A stretch of 64,000 nt of DNA from Pararhizobium sp. A13 (GTDB taxonomy: Bacteria; Pseudomonadota; Alphaproteobacteria; Rhizobiales; Rhizobiaceae), in contig NZ_CP149510.1 in the NCBI RefSeq assembly GCF_040126305.1, positions 969,001 to 1,033,000 of the forward strand. Reading direction: 5' to 3'. Below the pieces are notes generated by a model. That model was not told the origin of the DNA, ran no database searches, and saw nothing but the letters and a program-made list of their open reading frames with translations. The stretch's first letter is position 1, and the number at the start of each line of letters is the position of its first letter. Positions 56,819 through 64,000 of this stretch are shown one piece after another. The position numbers were made by a program, and so were the translations under genes.

Positions 56819-56850
56819 GGACATAAAGAAGTCTTTATGTCTTTATGTCC
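56819..56850. promoter_or_regulatory. Repeated ACATAAAGA elements upstream of ahcY
   Basis: GGACATAAAGA (56819-56829) is followed by two inverted copies of TCTTTATGTC (56832-56841 and 56840-56849), giving one inverted and one direct repeat. It is 138 bases before the ahcY start, in the ahcY-ptsH gap. The layout suggests a dimeric regulator site, possibly an ArsR-type SAH-responsive repressor such as SahR, but no regulator gene is in the window. Confidence 0.5.
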
Positions 56851-56910
56851 CCAGACTGCCCGGTTCCGGCCTGACCGGAAAACAGGCTTGTCTCGAGGTC
56901 GGAAGAGAGC

Positions 56911-57228
56911 TCAGATCTCTTCGCCGAACTTGTCGGCCACCAGCGCGTCGAGGGCGTCGAGGGCTTCCTGGGCCTGGCGGCCGCTGGCAACGACCGAGAT
57001 GGAACAGCCAGTGCTGGCGGCAAGCATCATCAGTCCCATGATCGACGTACCGCCGACGGTCATGCCGTCTTTCGACACATGGATCTCGGCGTCGTAGCCC
57101 TCCACCGTCTGGACGAACTTGGCGGAGGCGCGGGCATGCAGCCCTCGCTTGTTGATGATCAGCAATTCGCGGGAAAGCGCCACTGTGGCCACTTCGCTAT
57201 TTGCCACTGAGGACACGGCTTGCGACAT
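56911..57228 (-). CDS. ptsH: Phosphocarrier protein HPr
   Basis: The 105-residue protein carries the HPr fold: ELLIINKRGLHARASAKFVQ with the phospho-histidine (GLHARAS), and GGTSIMGLMMLAAS with the HPr-kinase serine. The ATG at 57228 gives about a 16-residue N-terminal extension relative to most HPr proteins, and this part overlaps manX by 32 bases; an internal GTG just before LSRELLII is an alternative start. In this setting HPr passes phosphate from a PEP:PTS enzyme I (not here) to the IIA protein and serves regulation rather than sugar import. Confidence 0.93.
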   Translation of the reverse strand: MSQAVSSVANSEVATVALSRELLIINKRGLHARASAKFVQTVEGYDAEIHVSKDGMTVGGTSIMGLMMLAASTGCSISVVASGRQAQEALDALDALVADKFGEEI

Positions 57229-57598
57229 TGATATACTTTCTGCCTGCTTCGGATGCTTCGACGAGTGCCTTGTCCATGTCGCTTTCGCCACGGACGCCGG
57301 CGAGCTTGATCAGCATGGGAAGGTTGACGCCGGCAATGACCTCGACGGTGCCGCTCTGCATGACGGAGATCGCCAGATTGGACGGCGTTCCGCCGAACAT
57401 ATCCGTCAGAATGATGACGCCATTGCCTTCATCGGCCGAGAGAACCGCTTCCAGAATATCCTGGCGGCGTTGATCCATGTCATCCTCGGGGCCGATGCAG
57501 ACAGTCTCGATCGACTTTTGGGGACCAACGACATGCTCCAGCGCATGACGAAACTCTTCAGCCAGCTTGCCGTGTGTGACAAGCACAAGTCCGATCAT
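57197..57598 (-). CDS. manX: PTS mannose-type IIA component (EIIA-Man)
   Basis: The 133-residue protein begins MIGLVLVTHGKLAEEF, with the phosphorylated histidine (THG), and has ILTDMFGGTPSNLA and AGVNLPMLIKLA, all of the EIIA-Man family. No IIB, IIC or IID partner is encoded here, so it is likely a regulatory output of the alphaproteobacterial PTS. It overlaps ptsH by 32 bases and lies 144 bases downstream of hprK; that gap (57599-57742) shows no gene. Confidence 0.93.
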   Translation of the reverse strand: MIGLVLVTHGKLAEEFRHALEHVVGPQKSIETVCIGPEDDMDQRRQDILEAVLSADEGNGVIILTDMFGGTPSNLAISVMQSGTVEVIAGVNLPMLIKLAGVRGESDMDKALVEASEAGRKYINVASRVLSGK

Positions 57599-57742
57599 GG
57601 TGTCTCCGCTCCAACCGCATCTGCTAATCTTCGATGGTCAGATATCGCAATGCAGCAATTTCGTCCACCTTTGGGGCGGCCATCTTGGCAAGGAAAAGGC
57701 GAAGTGCAAGTTAAAAATCCAAAAATGCTACTTTTGAAGGCA

Positions 57743-58210
57743 TCATCGTCCTTGAAAATTGGCATTTTGAGGCAAAATAAGCCGCAAAATTTCGAGGGAA
57801 TTCAGCCCCTCTGCGAAGGGAAGCCGCAGCAACGGCAAAAAATTGCCTGACGGAAGTGCAAACACCTCGTTTTCAGGCGGCAGCCGCGGTTCAAACGGCG
57901 ATTTGACGGGCTGAACAGCAAAATCCATCACGGCCGCGGGTATCGTCTCCACCTTTACGATGCCGGCGCCGCGGATCTCCGCCAACCCGGCGATGGAGGC
58001 AGGTCGCCGGGCGACAATCCTGCCATTTCGAACCGAGATCAGCACCTGATCATCGGATACAAGGGCGCCAAACAGTCCGCTCCCTCTTGCGGCCGCCAGA
58101 CAGGAGAGCGCCGCAGCTGTCTTGCCCGCGCCGGAAGGGCCCACGAACAGGAAACCACGGGTTCCGAGCACGATGGCGGTTGCGTGAATATTGACCGCCT
58201 CGTCCGTCAT
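57743..58210 (-). CDS. hprK: Short-form HPr kinase/phosphorylase
   Basis: The 155-residue protein is the short alphaproteobacterial HprK, only the catalytic C-terminal domain. It has the P-loop FVGPSGAGKTAAALS near residue 23, LVSDDQV, and the family signature ASIAGLAEIRGAGIV around residue 75. It phosphorylates HPr on serine (and can reverse this). The Gram-positive enzyme is about 310 residues; the N-terminal half is absent here, as in relatives. The ATG overlaps the chvG stop by ATGA, coupling the PTS to the ChvGI system. Confidence 0.92.
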   Translation of the reverse strand: MTDEAVNIHATAIVLGTRGFLFVGPSGAGKTAAALSCLAAARGSGLFGALVSDDQVLISVRNGRIVARRPASIAGLAEIRGAGIVKVETIPAAVMDFAVQPVKSPFEPRLPPENEVFALPSGNFLPLLRLPFAEGLNSLEILRLILPQNANFQGR

Positions 58211-59988
58211 GCGTTGGTCTCGACCGGCAGCGACAGGATGAAGCGCGCGCCGGTGACCTTGCCGCGCGCGTCCATCATGTTCTCGGCTTTCAGAGAGCCG
58301 CCATGGGCTTCCGCGATCTGGCGGGAGATCGACAGTCCGAGGCCCGAATTCTGGCCGAAATCCTCGCCCTCCGGCCGGTCGGTATAGAATCGTTCGAAGA
58401 TGCGGTCGATGTCTTCCGCCTGGATGCCAGGGCCGTTGTCTTCGATATAGATGAGGCAGCGGCTTCGGGTTCGTGTCAGGCGCAGAATGATGCGGCCACC
58501 TTCCTCGGGCACGAAGGAGCGGGCGTTTTCGATGAGGTTGGTGATGATCTGGCCGATCCGCAGCTCGTAACCGGCGACATCGAAGCGGGCCCTCGGATTG
58601 TCCTTGCGCTCGACGACGAAGCTGAGTTGCACCACCTTCTTGCCACCGCGAATCTGCCGGGAAATATCGACGAGATCGCCGACCAGTTTCTCCAGATCGA
58701 TGGCCTTGGCGTCGCTGCGGGCAAGCTCGGCATCGAGCCGCGAGGCGTCGGAGATATCGCTGATCAGGCGATCCAGGCGGCGTACGTCATGCTGGATAAC
58801 ATCCATCAGCCGCTTCTTCGAATCGTCCGTACGGGCGAGCGGCAGGGTCTCGACGGCGCTGCGCAGCGAGGTCAGCGGGTTTTTCAGTTCGTGACTGACA
58901 TCCGCCGCAAAATTCTCGATCGCGGCGATACGGTCGTAGAGCGCTGTAGTCATTTCGCGAAGGGCCACGGAGAGGTTGCCAATTTCGTCCTGACGGGACG
59001 AGAAATCCGGAATTTCCTCGCGCTCCTTGGCACCGCCGCGCCGCACGCGAATGGCGGCGGCCGAAAGGCGCCGCAGAGGGTTGGCGATCGTGCTCGACAG
59101 AAGCAAGGAGAGGATGACGTTGACCAGGGCTGCGACACCAAAGACACGAATGATGGCCAGCCGCTCGGCATGAACGATCTTGTCGATATCGCCAGCCTGC
59201 GTCGAGAGAAGAAGAACGCCGAGAACGGCGCGGAACCGCTGGACTGGAACCGCAACAGAAACGATCAGCTCGCCCTTTTCGGTGACGCGCACGACGGCGC
59301 CGCGAACGCCAGTCAGCGCGTTCATGACCTCCGGATAGATGGCGCCGTTGCCGCCGGGAGGTTCCTTGTAGAGCGGCAGGTTGCCGGGCTGAAGGACGCG
59401 GTTGAACCACGAATTCAGCCGCTCGGACCAGGTCGCCGATTCCGGCTCGATCGGCGGCAGGTCGAAACGCAGCACCTGTCCGCCGGTATAGAGGTGGCGT
59501 GAATCCAGCAGCAGGTCCGCGTCGGCGTCGAACAGGCGGGCGCGGGTGCGGGTCGGCGAGATCAACCGTCTCAGAACCGGTGCCACACGTTCCTGGTTGA
59601 TTGGAAATTCGAGATCCTCGTCGCTCGGCAGCGGGGTGATGCTTTGTCCGGCCTGTAGCTCCAGCAGCTTTTCCGGGTCGATGGTGATCGAGTTGGTATC
59701 GACCGAAGCGGAAGCCGCGATGGCGCCGGCAATGATCTCGCCTTGCGTCAACAGGCTTTCGACGCGGGCATCGATCAGCCCCTCGCGGAACTGGTTCAGA
59801 TACATGATGCCACCGACGAGAACGACCAGCGCGACGAGATTGAAGAACAGGATACGGCGCGTCAGGCTCGAAAACACGGCATTGCCGAAGATGCGGCGAA
59901 TCAGCGTGAAAGGATGCGCCCACTTCCGGCCGGACGCGGTTCTCGTGTCACTGTCGTCCACATCGATGTTTCGCAAGACTTCGACCAA
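58207..59988 (-). CDS. chvG: Sensor histidine kinase ChvG (ExoS)
   Basis: ChvG is the membrane sensor of the ChvG-ChvI system, which responds to acid and to the periplasmic regulator ExoR and controls envelope and host-interaction genes. The 593-residue protein has TM1 at about 46-66, a 210-residue periplasmic domain, TM2 at about 282-300 and HAMP. The DHp box is FAADVSHELKNPLTSLRSAVETL (His366), and the HATPase has NLIENARSF, DNGPGIQAED and NSGLGLSIS. The start is a TTG at 59988 behind GGAGTTGAAGG. It overlaps hprK. Confidence 0.96.
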   Translation of the reverse strand: MVEVLRNIDVDDSDTRTASGRKWAHPFTLIRRIFGNAVFSSLTRRILFFNLVALVVLVGGIMYLNQFREGLIDARVESLLTQGEIIAGAIAASASVDTNSITIDPEKLLELQAGQSITPLPSDEDLEFPINQERVAPVLRRLISPTRTRARLFDADADLLLDSRHLYTGGQVLRFDLPPIEPESATWSERLNSWFNRVLQPGNLPLYKEPPGGNGAIYPEVMNALTGVRGAVVRVTEKGELIVSVAVPVQRFRAVLGVLLLSTQAGDIDKIVHAERLAIIRVFGVAALVNVILSLLLSSTIANPLRRLSAAAIRVRRGGAKEREEIPDFSSRQDEIGNLSVALREMTTALYDRIAAIENFAADVSHELKNPLTSLRSAVETLPLARTDDSKKRLMDVIQHDVRRLDRLISDISDASRLDAELARSDAKAIDLEKLVGDLVDISRQIRGGKKVVQLSFVVERKDNPRARFDVAGYELRIGQIITNLIENARSFVPEEGGRIILRLTRTRSRCLIYIEDNGPGIQAEDIDRIFERFYTDRPEGEDFGQNSGLGLSISRQIAEAHGGSLKAENMMDARGKVTGARFILSLPVETNA

Positions 59989-60165
59989 GCCTTCAACTCC
60001 CGCTCGCGCGGCTCCTGCATATCAATGGCAGATATGGCTGTTCTCAGCGAAATCCGACTGCGGTTCGCTCCGGCGCGGAGCCGTATCATACAGTTCCGTG
60101 ACAAGCCATGCCAGTGTAGCCGCGCCGCGCTATATCGCCCGCGCCACGGCCGTCCATTCCGGTTT

Positions 60166-60897
60166 TTAAGCCGATTCGCGGAAACGATAGCCGACGCCGT
60201 AGAGCGTCTCGATCATGTCGAAGTCGTTGTCGACCATCTTGAACTTCTTGCGAAGCCGCTTGATGTGGCTGTCGATCGTGCGGTCGTCGACATAGACCTG
60301 CTCGTCATAGGCGGCGTCCATCAAGGAATCGCGGCTCTTTACGACGCCGGGGCGCTGCGCCAGCGAATGCAGGATGAGGAATTCGGTGACCGTCAGCGTC
60401 ACCGGCTCGTTCTTCCAGGTGCAGGTGTGGCGCTCCTGGTCCATCGATAGCTGGCCGCGCTCCAGCGAACGCGCCTGCACGTCGGCGGCGGTCTTGGCCG
60501 CGCCACCGGAATTCGCCGCAGCCGCGGCTTCCCGGTTGGCCGAGCGTCGCAGGATCGCTTTGACGCGCTCAACCAGTAGTCGCTGCGAGAAGGGCTTGGT
60601 GATGAAATCATCGGCGCCCATCTTCAGGCCGAACAGCTCGTCGATCTCCTCGTCCTTGGAGGTGAGGAAGATCACCGGAATGTCCGACTTCTGGCGCAGG
60701 CGGCGCAGCAGTTCCATGCCGTCCATCCGCGGCATCTTGATGTCGAAGATGGCCAGCTGCGGCGGGCGGGCAAGCAGGCCGTCGAGGGCCGAGGCACCGT
60801 CGGTATAGGTTTCGACCTTGTATCCTTCGGCTTCCAGCGCAATCGACACCGAGGTCAGGATGTTGCGGTCGTCATCGACAAGTGCAATCGTCTGCAT
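60166..60897 (-). CDS. chvI: Response regulator ChvI
   Basis: The 243-residue OmpR/PhoB-type regulator has a receiver domain ([12 protein letters not shown], phospho-aspartate D52 in [24 protein letters not shown]) and a C-terminal winged helix ([53 protein letters not shown]). ATG 60897 follows GGAG by nine bases; ATG 60915 would add six residues. It lies 177 bases upstream of chvG. In Agrobacterium, ChvI activates acid-inducible genes including pckA, the divergent neighbour. Confidence 0.97.
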   Translation of the reverse strand: MQTIALVDDDRNILTSVSIALEAEGYKVETYTDGASALDGLLARPPQLAIFDIKMPRMDGMELLRRLRQKSDIPVIFLTSKDEEIDELFGLKMGADDFITKPFSQRLLVERVKAILRRSANREAAAAANSGGAAKTAADVQARSLERGQLSMDQERHTCTWKNEPVTLTVTEFLILHSLAQRPGVVKSRDSLMDAAYDEQVYVDDRTIDSHIKRLRKKFKMVDNDFDMIETLYGVGYRFRESA

Positions 60898-61238
60898 TGT
60901 ATAAGGCTCCACCATTTCACTACGCCTCCGAGGCCAGCCCGGTTGTCCGGGTCCGTGCTGCGGTACGACGTGTTTCTTGAGTATAAAGGTGGAACAAATT
61001 GTGGCGAAGTAAAAAGCAAAAGCAATGCGGCAGGCGCGACAAGCGCGATTTGGCGGAAAAAAGGCCGCTCAAAAAGCGTCGATTCAACCGATTAAAAAAG
61101 CAATAAATTCTTTTAAATCGATTAATATACTGAAATTATTGGATATTTTGAGACAGCAACCTTGTCTTTTCCCGCTGCTCCTTTTATGGTCATTCACATT
61201 CAACGTTCTTTAGGCAAACCACGGAGGAAAGCTGAACC
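60898..61238. other. chvI-pckA divergent regulatory region
   Basis: This 341-base gap has no convincing gene; a 62-codon frame at 61025-61213 has no ribosome site and low-complexity content. The segment 61070-61150 is unusually AT-rich for this genome and contains AATCGATT palindromes, which fits promoters and regulator binding for chvI (leftward) and pckA (rightward). No exact ChvI box could be assigned by eye. Confidence 0.5.
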
Positions 61239-62849
61239 ATGAAGGAACTCGGCATTCGCAACCCATCCCTTGGGCTGGAATCAATCGGTTTCACCAACCT
61301 GGACATGGTTCGGTATAACTTTGGCACCGCTGAACTCTATGAGGAAATCCTGCGCCGCAGCGAAGCGCAGCTGACCGCTCATGGTGCTGTGCGTGCACTG
61401 ACGGGACAGCACACGGGCCGTTCGCCGAAGGATAAATTCGTCGTCCGCGACGCCAATACGGCGGACGAAATCTGGTGGGATAACAACAATGCGATGTCGC
61501 CGGAACACTTCGAGCTCCTGCACCAGGACATGCTCGATCACGCCAAGGGCAAGTCGCTCTATGTTCAGGACCTGATCGGCGGCGCCGACGCGGAAAACGC
61601 TCTGCCGACACGGGTCGTTACGGAATTCGCGTGGCATTCGCTGTTCATCCGCAACCTGCTGATCCGTCCGGAAAAGGCAACCCTCGCCACCTTCGCACCG
61701 AAGCTGACGATCATCGACCTACCGGATTTCAAGGGCAATCCTGCCCGTCATGGTTGCCGCACCGAAACCGTGATTGCCTGCAATTTCACCAAGGGCATCA
61801 TCCTGATCGGCGGCACATCCTATGCCGGCGAGATGAAGAAGTCGGTCTTCACCATGCTCAACTACCTGCTGCCGGCCAAGCGGGTGATGCCGATGCATTG
61901 CTCTGCCAATGTCGGCCCGGATGGTGATGCGGCGGTCTTCTTCGGTCTTTCGGGTACCGGCAAGACGACGCTGTCGGCCGATCCGAAGCGTACGCTGATC
62001 GGTGACGACGAACACGGCTGGGGCGAGGACGGCATCTTCAATTTCGAAGGCGGCTGCTACGCCAAGACCATTCGCCTGTCGGCCGAAGCCGAGCCGGAAA
62101 TCTTCGCAACGACGCGCCGCTTCGGCACCGTGCTCGAGAACGTCATTCTCGACGAGAACCGCGCGCCGGATTTCAACGACGGTTCGTTGACCGAAAACAC
62201 GCGCTGCGCCTATCCGCTGGACTTCATCCCGAATGCCAGCAAGACCGGCACAGCGGGCCATCCGCGCACGATCATCATGCTGACGGCAGATGCCTTCGGC
62301 GTGATGCCGCCAATCGCGCGGCTGACGCCGGATCAGGCGATGTATCACTTTCTTTCCGGTTACACCGCCAAGGTGGCAGGAACCGAAAAGGGCGTGACAG
62401 AACCGGAAGCGACCTTCTCGACCTGCTTCGGCGCTCCCTTCATGCCGCGCCATCCGTCCGAGTACGGCAACCTCCTGAAGACGCTGATCGCCGAACATGG
62501 CGTCAATTGCTGGCTGGTCAACACCGGCTGGACCGGCGGCGCCTATGGCACCGGAAACCGGATGCCGATCAAGGCGACGCGCGCTCTGCTCGCGGCGGCG
62601 CTCGACGGCTCGCTGGCATCGGCCGAGTTCCGTACGGACGGCAATTTCGGCTTCGCCGTGCCTGTGGCCGTTCCCGGTGTCGACGGCAAGATCCTCGATC
62701 CGCGCTCGACCTGGAGCGACGGTGGCGCCTATGACGCGCAGGCCCGCAAGCTGGTAGACATGTTTGTTGCCAATTTCGCCAAGTTCGAAAACCATGTCGA
62801 CGGCAGCGTCCGAGATGCTGCCCCGGGCGCCAAGCTCGCTGCGGAGTAA
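61239..62849 (+). CDS. pckA: Phosphoenolpyruvate carboxykinase (ATP)
   Basis: PckA makes PEP from oxaloacetate, the first step of gluconeogenesis. The 536-residue protein has [31 protein letters not shown], the kinase-1a P-loop [15 protein letters not shown] (about residues 232-246) and the metal motif [12 protein letters not shown] 61239 lies about ten bases after CGGAGG. It is divergent from chvI. It ties carbon control (HPr, IIA, HprK) to the acid-responsive ChvGI block. Confidence 0.97.
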   Translation: MKELGIRNPSLGLESIGFTNLDMVRYNFGTAELYEEILRRSEAQLTAHGAVRALTGQHTGRSPKDKFVVRDANTADEIWWDNNNAMSPEHFELLHQDMLDHAKGKSLYVQDLIGGADAENALPTRVVTEFAWHSLFIRNLLIRPEKATLATFAPKLTIIDLPDFKGNPARHGCRTETVIACNFTKGIILIGGTSYAGEMKKSVFTMLNYLLPAKRVMPMHCSANVGPDGDAAVFFGLSGTGKTTLSADPKRTLIGDDEHGWGEDGIFNFEGGCYAKTIRLSAEAEPEIFATTRRFGTVLENVILDENRAPDFNDGSLTENTRCAYPLDFIPNASKTGTAGHPRTIIMLTADAFGVMPPIARLTPDQAMYHFLSGYTAKVAGTEKGVTEPEATFSTCFGAPFMPRHPSEYGNLLKTLIAEHGVNCWLVNTGWTGGAYGTGNRMPIKATRALLAAALDGSLASAEFRTDGNFGFAVPVAVPGVDGKILDPRSTWSDGGAYDAQARKLVDMFVANFAKFENHVDGSVRDAAPGAKLAAE

Positions 62850-62879
62850 AAAAGACAACCGAATATAAATCGTAGGCTA

Positions 62880-62895
62880 TGATTCACGTGAAACC
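62880..62895. promoter_or_regulatory. parS-like site 4 (weaker)
   Basis: TGATTCACGTGAAACC matches parS at 14 of 16 positions and shares 15 bases with the aroE copy. It is 52 kb from that copy and overlaps the pckA terminator. ParB binding here is plausible but less sure. Confidence 0.5.
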
Positions 62896-62921
62896 CGGCT
62901 TGAGAAAGCCGGGTTTTCTTT
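62891..62921 (+). terminator. Rho-independent terminator after pckA
   Basis: An 11-base stem (AAACCCGGCTT / AAGCCGGGTTT) with a GAGA loop is followed by TCTTTG. It starts 42 bases after the pckA stop. Confidence 0.88.
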
Positions 62922-62988
62922 GTCATGGCGGTTCATGCGTTTTCAAGTTCGCCATCCTGTGAGATAGAGCGGTGGAAGGAAGAACGTC

Positions 62989-63423
62989 ATGGCCAGCGAT
63001 CCGCTTTATATCAACGACAACATCGTCATCGCCGGCTGGGAGCTGACGGAGCAATTCGTACTGGCCGGCGGTCCGGGCGGGCAGAACGTCAACAAGGTCT
63101 CGACGGCCGTCCAGTTATTCTATGGAATCAAGGCCTCGCCTGCCCTGCCGGAGCGGGTGCGCGAGAATGCGATCAAGCTCGCTGGCCGCAAGGTGTCCAA
63201 GGACGGCGTCCTGATGATCGAGGCGAGCCGGTTTCGCAGCCAGGAGCGCAATCGCGAGGATGCGCGCGAACGGCTGAAGGAGCTGATCCTCAAGGCTGCC
63301 GAGCCGCCACCGCCGCCCCGGCGAAAGACCAGGCCGACGAAAGGCTCGATCGAGCGCCGCCTGAAGGAAAAGACCGGGCGCAGCGAAGTCAAGAAGATGC
63401 GCGGTCGTCCTGAAAGCGATTGA
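62989..63423 (+). CDS. arfB: Alternative ribosome-rescue factor ArfB (YaeJ)
   Basis: ArfB is a codon-independent peptidyl-tRNA hydrolase that frees ribosomes stalled on broken mRNA. The 144-residue protein has the catalytic GGQ in LAGGPGGQNVNKVSTAVQL (about residues 26-44). The basic C-terminal tail (RRKTRPTKGSIERRLKEKTGRSEVKKMRG) would enter the mRNA channel. It lacks the codon-recognition domain of RF1/RF2. ATG 62989 follows GGAAGGAAG. Confidence 0.93.
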   Translation: MASDPLYINDNIVIAGWELTEQFVLAGGPGGQNVNKVSTAVQLFYGIKASPALPERVRENAIKLAGRKVSKDGVLMIEASRFRSQERNREDARERLKELILKAAEPPPPPRRKTRPTKGSIERRLKEKTGRSEVKKMRGRPESD

Positions 63424-63504
63424 ATAGCGCATTTTTACGCAGACCTTGTTTTTGCGCGTCACCGCACTCTGTTAGGCTGGAGCAAATCACGAAGGGAGAC
63501 TGCC

Positions 63505-63978
63505 ATGGGTCTGTTTAGCTTTATCAAGAATGCCGGCAAGAAGCTCGGCATTGGTGGTGATGACGACGCGCCGGATGCCGAGGCGGTGAGGAAGGAGCTG
63601 GCCTCCCATGACCTCGGTACCGACAAGGTGGACGTCGCCGTGGAAGGCGACAAGGTTGTCCTCACGGGCGTCGTCGAGGATCAGTCGGTGTTCGAAAAGG
63701 CTGTGGTTGCCGTCGGCAATACGCTCGGTATTTCCAAGGTCGAGGCGACCGAACTGAAGGTCGCGGCCGGCGCGGCGACGCCCGCTCCGGCCAAGGCGCC
63801 GGTGTTCTACACGGTCAGGAAGGGCGATAATCTCTGGAAGATCGCCGAAGCTCAATACGGCAAAGGCAAGGGTGCAAAAAACACCGTCATCTTCGAAGCC
63901 AACAAGCCGATGCTGACCCATCCGGACAAGATCTATCCCGGCCAGGTGTTGCGCATTCCGGATCTGGACCAGGCCTGA
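63505..63978 (+). CDS. BON-LysM protein (Kbp/YgaU type)
   Basis: The 157-residue protein starts MGLFSFIKNAGKKLGIGG, has a BON domain (about 28-85, GDKVVLTGVVEDQSVFEKAVVAVG), an alanine/proline linker and a LysM domain (about 100-152, YTVRKGDNLWKIAEAQYG and HPDKIYPGQVLRIP). E. coli Kbp with the same layout is a cytosolic K+-binding protein. No signal peptide is seen. ATG 63505 follows AAGGGAG. A possible next start, ATG at 63981, is cut by the window end. Confidence 0.9.
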   Translation: MGLFSFIKNAGKKLGIGGDDDAPDAEAVRKELASHDLGTDKVDVAVEGDKVVLTGVVEDQSVFEKAVVAVGNTLGISKVEATELKVAAGAATPAPAKAPVFYTVRKGDNLWKIAEAQYGKGKGAKNTVIFEANKPMLTHPDKIYPGQVLRIPDLDQA

Positions 63979-64000
63979 GTATGAGAGAGGCCAGCGTAAC

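Noticed and set aside
56682..56910. SAH or SAM riboswitch upstream of ahcY
   Set aside because: No conserved riboswitch core could be recognised by eye; the repeats fit a protein operator better.
61025..61213. 62-codon frame before pckA
   Set aside because: Lysine/isoleucine-rich translation of an AT-rich promoter region, without ribosome site or homology.
63981..64000. Possible start of a further gene after the BON-LysM gene
   Set aside because: Only 20 bases remain before the window ends, too few to support a call.

Overview
The window is chromosomal DNA from an alphaproteobacterium of the Rhizobiaceae type (Rhizobium, Agrobacterium, Sinorhizobium or a near relative). The evidence is the GC-rich coding, the gene order parB-parA-rsmG-mnmG-mnmE-rho-hemJ-hemE | ppsR-maf-aroE-coaE-dnaQ around a chromosomal origin, the ParABS sites, and the trpFBA-accD-folC and ptsH-manX-hprK-chvG-chvI-pckA blocks typical of rhizobia. 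No rRNA, tRNA, CRISPR array, prophage or insertion sequence was recognised.

Layout. 1-8646 (minus strand): partial parB, parA, rsmG, mnmG, mnmE, rho, hemJ and hemE. 8647-9050: the probable chromosomal oriC, with DnaA-box-like 9-mers and GANTC sites. 9051-12656 (plus): ppsR, maf, aroE, coaE and dnaQ, mostly overlapping by 4-8 bases. 12711-19258: secB and fxsA on the minus strand, then a Tim44-like gene, mltA, an Smr gene, an XRE regulator and gyrB on the plus strand. 19327-21668: a nitroreductase and a GabD-type aldehyde dehydrogenase. 21829-33855: an accessory sugar cluster. 34041-37614: phaZ, a DUF2852 gene, a YgjP-like metallohydrolase, a YqaE-like peptide and a VapBC pair. 37741-42916: trpF, trpB, trpA, accD and folC. 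42978-54877 (minus): trxA, addA, addB, a MurU-like gene, a TsaE-AmgK fusion and divL. 55281-60897 (minus): ahcY, ptsH, manX, hprK, chvG and chvI. 61239-63978 (plus): pckA, arfB and a BON-LysM gene.

The most interesting system is the 21.8-33.9 kb cluster. It encodes an HpcH/HpaI aldolase, a UxaB-like polyol-type dehydrogenase, a regulator with two winged helices and an FCD domain, a UxaA-type dehydratase, an aldo/keto reductase, a FucU mutarotase, a sugar ABC importer, an LgoD-like zinc dehydrogenase and a COG3618 lactonase. All of these fit one non-phosphorylative route: L-galactose to L-galactonolactone, L-galactonate, D-tagaturonate, D-altronate and 2-keto-3-deoxygluconate, ending in pyruvate and glyceraldehyde. 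A subset fits L-fucose degradation. This assignment is inference from families and context.

Two otherwise intact genes, mnmG and phaZ, are each broken by one missing base in a short G/C run. A shared cause such as base-call error is likely, although real mutation cannot be excluded. Other points of note are a divL whose phospho-acceptor histidine is tyrosine, a fusion of TsaE to an AmgK-like kinase next to MurU, parS sites that overlap gene starts, and candidate operators upstream of ahcY and of the VapBC pair.
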